DNA from: CAVPGH01 sp046726955
Lineage (GTDB): Bacteria > Acidobacteriota > Vicinamibacteria > Fen-336
Direction of reading: 5' to 3'
DNA: 8,342 nucleotides
Assembly: GCA_046726955.1 (NCBI GenBank)
Contig: JBKPBQ010000416.1
Location: 1-8,342, forward strand
Shown: piece after piece, positions 5,808-8,342 of the stretch
Layout: each line of letters starts with the position of its first letter
Numbering within the stretch: the first letter of the stretch is position 1
Translations under genes and position numbers: made by a program
The notes under the pieces: model-generated
Database searches by the model: none
Told to the model about the DNA's origin: nothing
What the model saw: the letters and a program-made list of their open reading frames with translations, nothing else

Positions 5808-6551
5808 ATGCCCACCCACCTGCTGGCCCTCGTCCCCTCGGTGGTCCTGGTCGTGGCCGACGTCCCGAGGGCCGAGACGGCGCCTCTGCATTCGGCCGAC
5901 CGCGTCGCTCAATCGTCGCAAAAGGGCGCCGGAGGGATTCGAACCGACCGCCTGTCCCGCAAGCAGCTCCAGGTCTGGCGCCAGATCGTCGCGGTCGTCA
6001 TGGCTGAGGACCGGAGCGGCCAGCCGCTTCATCCGACGCTTCGGCAGCTGTGGGACGCCGTCGACACGAGCGGTCACATCGTCCAGATCGACATGTCCGG
6101 ACGGAAGGGTCCGCCGTCGTATCTCGGTGGGCGCTTCGCGGTGACGAAGGTCGACCCCGGGGGGAGGAGCCACGAGGCGGTCCTCGGACTCAACCTTCGC
6201 GGGATCGACGGCGCGTCGACGAAGCCCATGGCGGCGCGGGCCGACGGCTTCATCCCCTTCGAGGGCCTCGGAAGGATCGAGCGCTACGCCGAGGTGCTCG
6301 GGCACGAGCTGGCGCATGCCGTCTGGCACTTTGCCGACCCCGAGCGGGCCCGCCTCGAGCAGGGGCTGGAGGGCAAGCTGGAGGATCAGGCGCGGAGGAT
6401 CGTTGCGGCGGGCGTGGACGGGCCTGGCCAGGACCTCCGGGCGGAGCTGGAAGAGCTCGACCGCTTCTCTCGCGAGGTGGAAGCGCCGGCCGAAGCCGCA
6501 GAAAAGGCGATCTGGAAGGAGCTGCAGGCCGCACCTCGCCCGCGGCGTTAG
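5808..6551 (+). CDS. Exported protein with an HExxH zincin motif, family not recognised
   Basis: A 247-residue protein. GAGGAGG at 5794-5800 lies seven bases before the ATG and fixes the start. Residues about 4-18 are hydrophobic (LLALVPSVVLVVA) and followed by small/acidic residues, so a signal peptide is likely although the n-region has no Lys or Arg. Residues about 30-50 look like a variable linker. A mixed alpha/beta part follows, with SYLGGRFAVTKVDP and VLGLNLRGIDGAS, then RIERYAEVLGHELAHAVWHF, where H166, E167 and H170 form the zinc/catalytic motif of zincin metallopeptidases. The third ligand is not certain; several Glu (E179, E184, E188) or H174 follow. Residues about 180-235 are Glu/Arg-rich and helical, possibly a coiled coil. 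It is probably a peptidase outside the cytoplasm; substrate unknown. The intact kinase gene starts 42 bases downstream, so the two are likely cotranscribed. It is divergent to the sigma factor. Confidence 0.75.
   Translation: MPTHLLALVPSVVLVVADVPRAETAPLHSADRVAQSSQKGAGGIRTDRLSRKQLQVWRQIVAVVMAEDRSGQPLHPTLRQLWDAVDTSGHIVQIDMSGRKGPPSYLGGRFAVTKVDPGGRSHEAVLGLNLRGIDGASTKPMAARADGFIPFEGLGRIERYAEVLGHELAHAVWHFADPERARLEQGLEGKLEDQARRIVAAGVDGPGQDLRAELEELDRFSREVEAPAEAAEKAIWKELQAAPRPRR
5924..5952 (-). other. tRNA 3'-end-like fragment inside the zincin coding sequence
   Basis: Read on the minus strand, this stretch contains GGTTCGAATCC (T-loop with flanking pairs) followed by CTCCGGCGCC, the layout of a tRNA T-arm 3' strand plus acceptor 3' strand. 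The 5' side of the T-stem pairs at only three of five positions and no matching D-arm, anticodon arm or acceptor 5' strand is found at tRNA distance, so there is no complete tRNA. On the plus strand it encodes GAGGIRTD (residues 40-47), a peptide well known as the antisense translation of tRNA 3' ends. It lies in the linker after the signal peptide. It may be an old attachment-site fragment or chance. Confidence 0.3.
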
Positions 6552-6593
6552 ACTCGATGTTGGGACGACTGCCTGCGGCCGGGGAGGTCTTGC

Positions 6594-8342
6594 GTGGAAG
6601 GCACCACGCTCTCTCACTTCCGCCTCATCTCGAAGCTCGGGGAGGGTGGGATGGGTGTCGTCTACAAGGCGGAGGACACGAAGCTCTGCCGCCCTGTCGC
6701 CCTGAAAGTGCTTCCCCCCGCCTTCCTCAGCGACGAGAAAAGGCGCCGGAGGTTCCTGCGCGAGGCCCGGGCCGCGGCCGCCATCAGCCACCCCAATATC
6801 GCCGCCGTGCACGAGGTGGACGACGAGTCGGGTGTCGTCTTCATCGCCATGGAATACGTGGAGGGCAGGACGCTCAGCCAGGTGATGGTTGGCGGAGCGC
6901 TCCCCGTGGAGAAGGCCCTGGGCATCGGAAGGCAGATCGCGCAGGGCCTGGACGCGGCGCACCGGGCGGGAGTGATCCACCGCGACCTCAAGCCGGGGAA
7001 CTTGATCCTGCAGGCGGACGGTCGGGTGAGGATACTGGACTTCGGCCTGGCGAAGCTTCGCGACCCCATGACCGATCGGGGAGGGCAAGACGCGGATACG
7101 TTGAGCGAACTGACCGCGGAGGGAGGCTTGCTGGGGACGACATCGTACATGTCCCCCGAGCAGGCGCGAGGTCTCGCCGTGGACCATCGCTCGGACCTGT
7201 TCTCGCTCGGGGTCGTGCTCTACGAGATGCTGACCGGGAGGAATCCGTTTCGCGGTCCCACCAGGGCGGACACGCTGAGCGCGATCCTGAAGGACCGTCC
7301 GGTCTCCGCTTCCGAGGCGAATCCCCAGGTGGGGACGGGGCTGGCCCGGGTGGTGGACAAGCTGCTGGCCAAGGAAGCGGGTGAACGCTACTCCTCGGCG
7401 AGCGCGTTCCTCGCCGACCTCGACTCTCTCGCTCGAGCGGAGGCGGCGCCCTCCGCAGAGCGGGGGTCCCTGCGCTCCATCGCCGTTCTCCCCTTCGTGG
7501 ACATGAGCGCCGGGAAGGACCTGGAATACTTCTGCGAAGGCATGGCGGAGGAGCTCATCAATTCCCTGACGAAGATCGAGGGGCTGCGGGTTGCGGCGCG
7601 GACTTCGACTTTTGGATTCAAGGGGAAGGGCGTCGACCTCCGTCGGATCGGCGAGACCCTGAAGGTGGAGGCGGTGCTCGAGGGCAGCGTGCGAAAGGCG
7701 GGGCGCATGCTGAGGATGACGGCTCAGCTCATCAACGTCGCCGACGGCTACCACCTGTGGTCGGAGAAGTACGACCGGGAGATGGAGGACGTCTTCGCGA
7801 TACAGGACGAGATCGCCTCCACGATCGTCGACACCCTCGAGATCAAGCTCGGAATGCGGCGGGCTCCGTACGTGAAGAGGCACACCACCGACATCGCTGC
7901 TTATCACCTCTACCTGAAGGGGCGCTACTACTGGCACAGCCGATACGAAGGCGGCCTGCAGAAAGCCATCGCGTTCTTCGAGCAGGCCCTCGAGAGGGAC
8001 GCCCGCTACGCCCTCGCCTACGTCGGGCTGGCCGACTCGTACAACATCCTCGGCACCTATTCCTTCCTGCCGCCCCGGGTCGCCTTTCCGAAGGCCAGGG
8101 CGGCGGCGGAGCGAGCGCTCGCGCTCGACAACACCCTGGCCGAGGCGCACGTCGCGCTCGGGCTGACTCACTGTTTCTTCGATTGGGATTGGAAGGATGC
8201 CGAGCGCGCGTTCGGCCGAGCGCTCGCGCTGGACCGGCACTACGTGCAAGGCCATGTCTGGTACGGCTTCCTGCTGAGCTTCCTCCGTCGGGTCGACGAG
8301 GCGCGGGTCATGGCGACGGGAGCTCGGGAGGTCGATCCGCTG
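6594..8342 (+). CDS. Ser/Thr protein kinase with TolB-like domain and TPR repeats (3' end outside window)
   Basis: The start is GTG at 6594, six bases after GGGGAGG; no stop is met in 583 codons. Residues 8-275 form a complete Hanks-type kinase: Gly loop GEGGMGVVY (16-24), K38, alpha-C E57, HRDLKPGN with D131 and N136, DFG 149-151, and YMSPEQARG (185-193). All catalytic residues are present, so it should transfer phosphate from ATP to Ser/Thr. Residues about 295-419 (SIAVLPFVDMS to EIKL) match the TolB-like domain found in such kinases and in class III cyclases. From about 437 on, TPR-type helices (AIAFFEQALERD, AAAERALALDNTLAEAHVALG, AERAFGRALALD) suggest protein binding. I see no transmembrane helix so far, so it is likely cytosolic. 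It lacks the N-terminal helical segment of the minus-strand kinase remnant and so is a different subtype, not a copy. It follows the zincin gene by 42 bases. Confidence 0.92.
   Translation, partial: MEGTTLSHFRLISKLGEGGMGVVYKAEDTKLCRPVALKVLPPAFLSDEKRRRRFLREARAAAAISHPNIAAVHEVDDESGVVFIAMEYVEGRTLSQVMVGGALPVEKALGIGRQIAQGLDAAHRAGVIHRDLKPGNLILQADGRVRILDFGLAKLRDPMTDRGGQDADTLSELTAEGGLLGTTSYMSPEQARGLAVDHRSDLFSLGVVLYEMLTGRNPFRGPTRADTLSAILKDRPVSASEANPQVGTGLARVVDKLLAKEAGERYSSASAFLADLDSLARAEAAPSAERGSLRSIAVLPFVDMSAGKDLEYFCEGMAEELINSLTKIEGLRVAARTSTFGFKGKGVDLRRIGETLKVEAVLEGSVRKAGRMLRMTAQLINVADGYHLWSEKYDREMEDVFAIQDEIASTIVDTLEIKLGMRRAPYVKRHTTDIAAYHLYLKGRYYWHSRYEGGLQKAIAFFEQALERDARYALAYVGLADSYNILGTYSFLPPRVAFPKARAAAERALALDNTLAEAHVALGLTHCFFDWDWKDAERAFGRALALDRHYVQGHVWYGFLLSFLRRVDEARVMATGAREVDPL

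Noticed and set aside
5924..5990. Complete tRNA gene on the minus strand
   Set aside because: GGCGCC near 5977-5982 could pair with the acceptor-like end, but the span is only about 58 bases. There are no D or anticodon arms, and GGCGCC is self-complementary, so the pairing is not informative.
6050..7384. Plus-strand open frame of 444 codons across the zincin and kinase genes
   Set aside because: It is low-complexity Arg/Gly-rich shadow sequence, out of frame with both genes that show clear motifs.
4419..8255. Very long minus-strand open frame (over 1200 codons) running antisense through the zincin, the intact kinase and the sigma gene region
   Set aside because: Only its last part (5063 downward) has kinase homology and a ribosome binding site. 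The rest is the antisense shadow of well-supported plus-strand genes in GC-rich DNA.

Overview
The window comes from a strongly GC-rich bacterium, seen in the codon third positions and in the long antisense open frames. Gene content suggests Acidobacteriota or a similar deep-branching soil or sediment phylum. The main clue is a translationally coupled pair of a TIGR02999-type ECF sigma factor and a Ser/Thr kinase. A second kinase with a TolB-like domain and TPR repeats, and a secreted metzincin with a phylum-style N-terminal domain, point the same way. This assignment is inference; there is no rRNA or other phylogenetic marker here.

Left part (1-2574): the 3' end of a probable outer-membrane beta-barrel gene is followed by a 16-bp perfect palindrome. 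Next comes a short leader with interleaved complementary segments that can pair with the Shine-Dalgarno sequence of the following gene. That gene encodes a secreted metzincin-type zinc metalloprotease (403-1989). A cyclophilin-type peptidylprolyl isomerase (2002-2574, minus) converges on it with 12 bases between the stops. The isomerase has a good sigma-70-like promoter placed so that its mRNA would be leaderless.

Middle part (2677-4578): two genes 12 bases apart form an apparent operon. They encode dCTP deaminase (dcd) and a TIGR00300/LOR-SDH family protein, probably an archaeal-type ornithine cyclodeaminase, which ends in an unusual Arg-rich tail.

Right part (4419-8342): this is a signalling cluster. 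On the minus strand an ECF sigma factor overlaps a Ser/Thr kinase gene by ATGA, but the kinase is only a remnant: homology stops inside the N-lobe, just short of the stop of the convergent cyclodeaminase gene. Divergent to the sigma factor, on the plus strand, lie an exported protein with an HExxH zincin motif (247 aa) and, 42 bases on, an intact Ser/Thr kinase with TolB-like and TPR regions that runs off the window end. The first part of the zincin gene carries a short antisense match to a tRNA 3' end.

The best leads are the metzincin leader RNA, the decayed sigma-partner kinase with its junction, the unclassified zincin paired with a kinase, and the tRNA-like fragment. Most other genes are recognisable members of known families.
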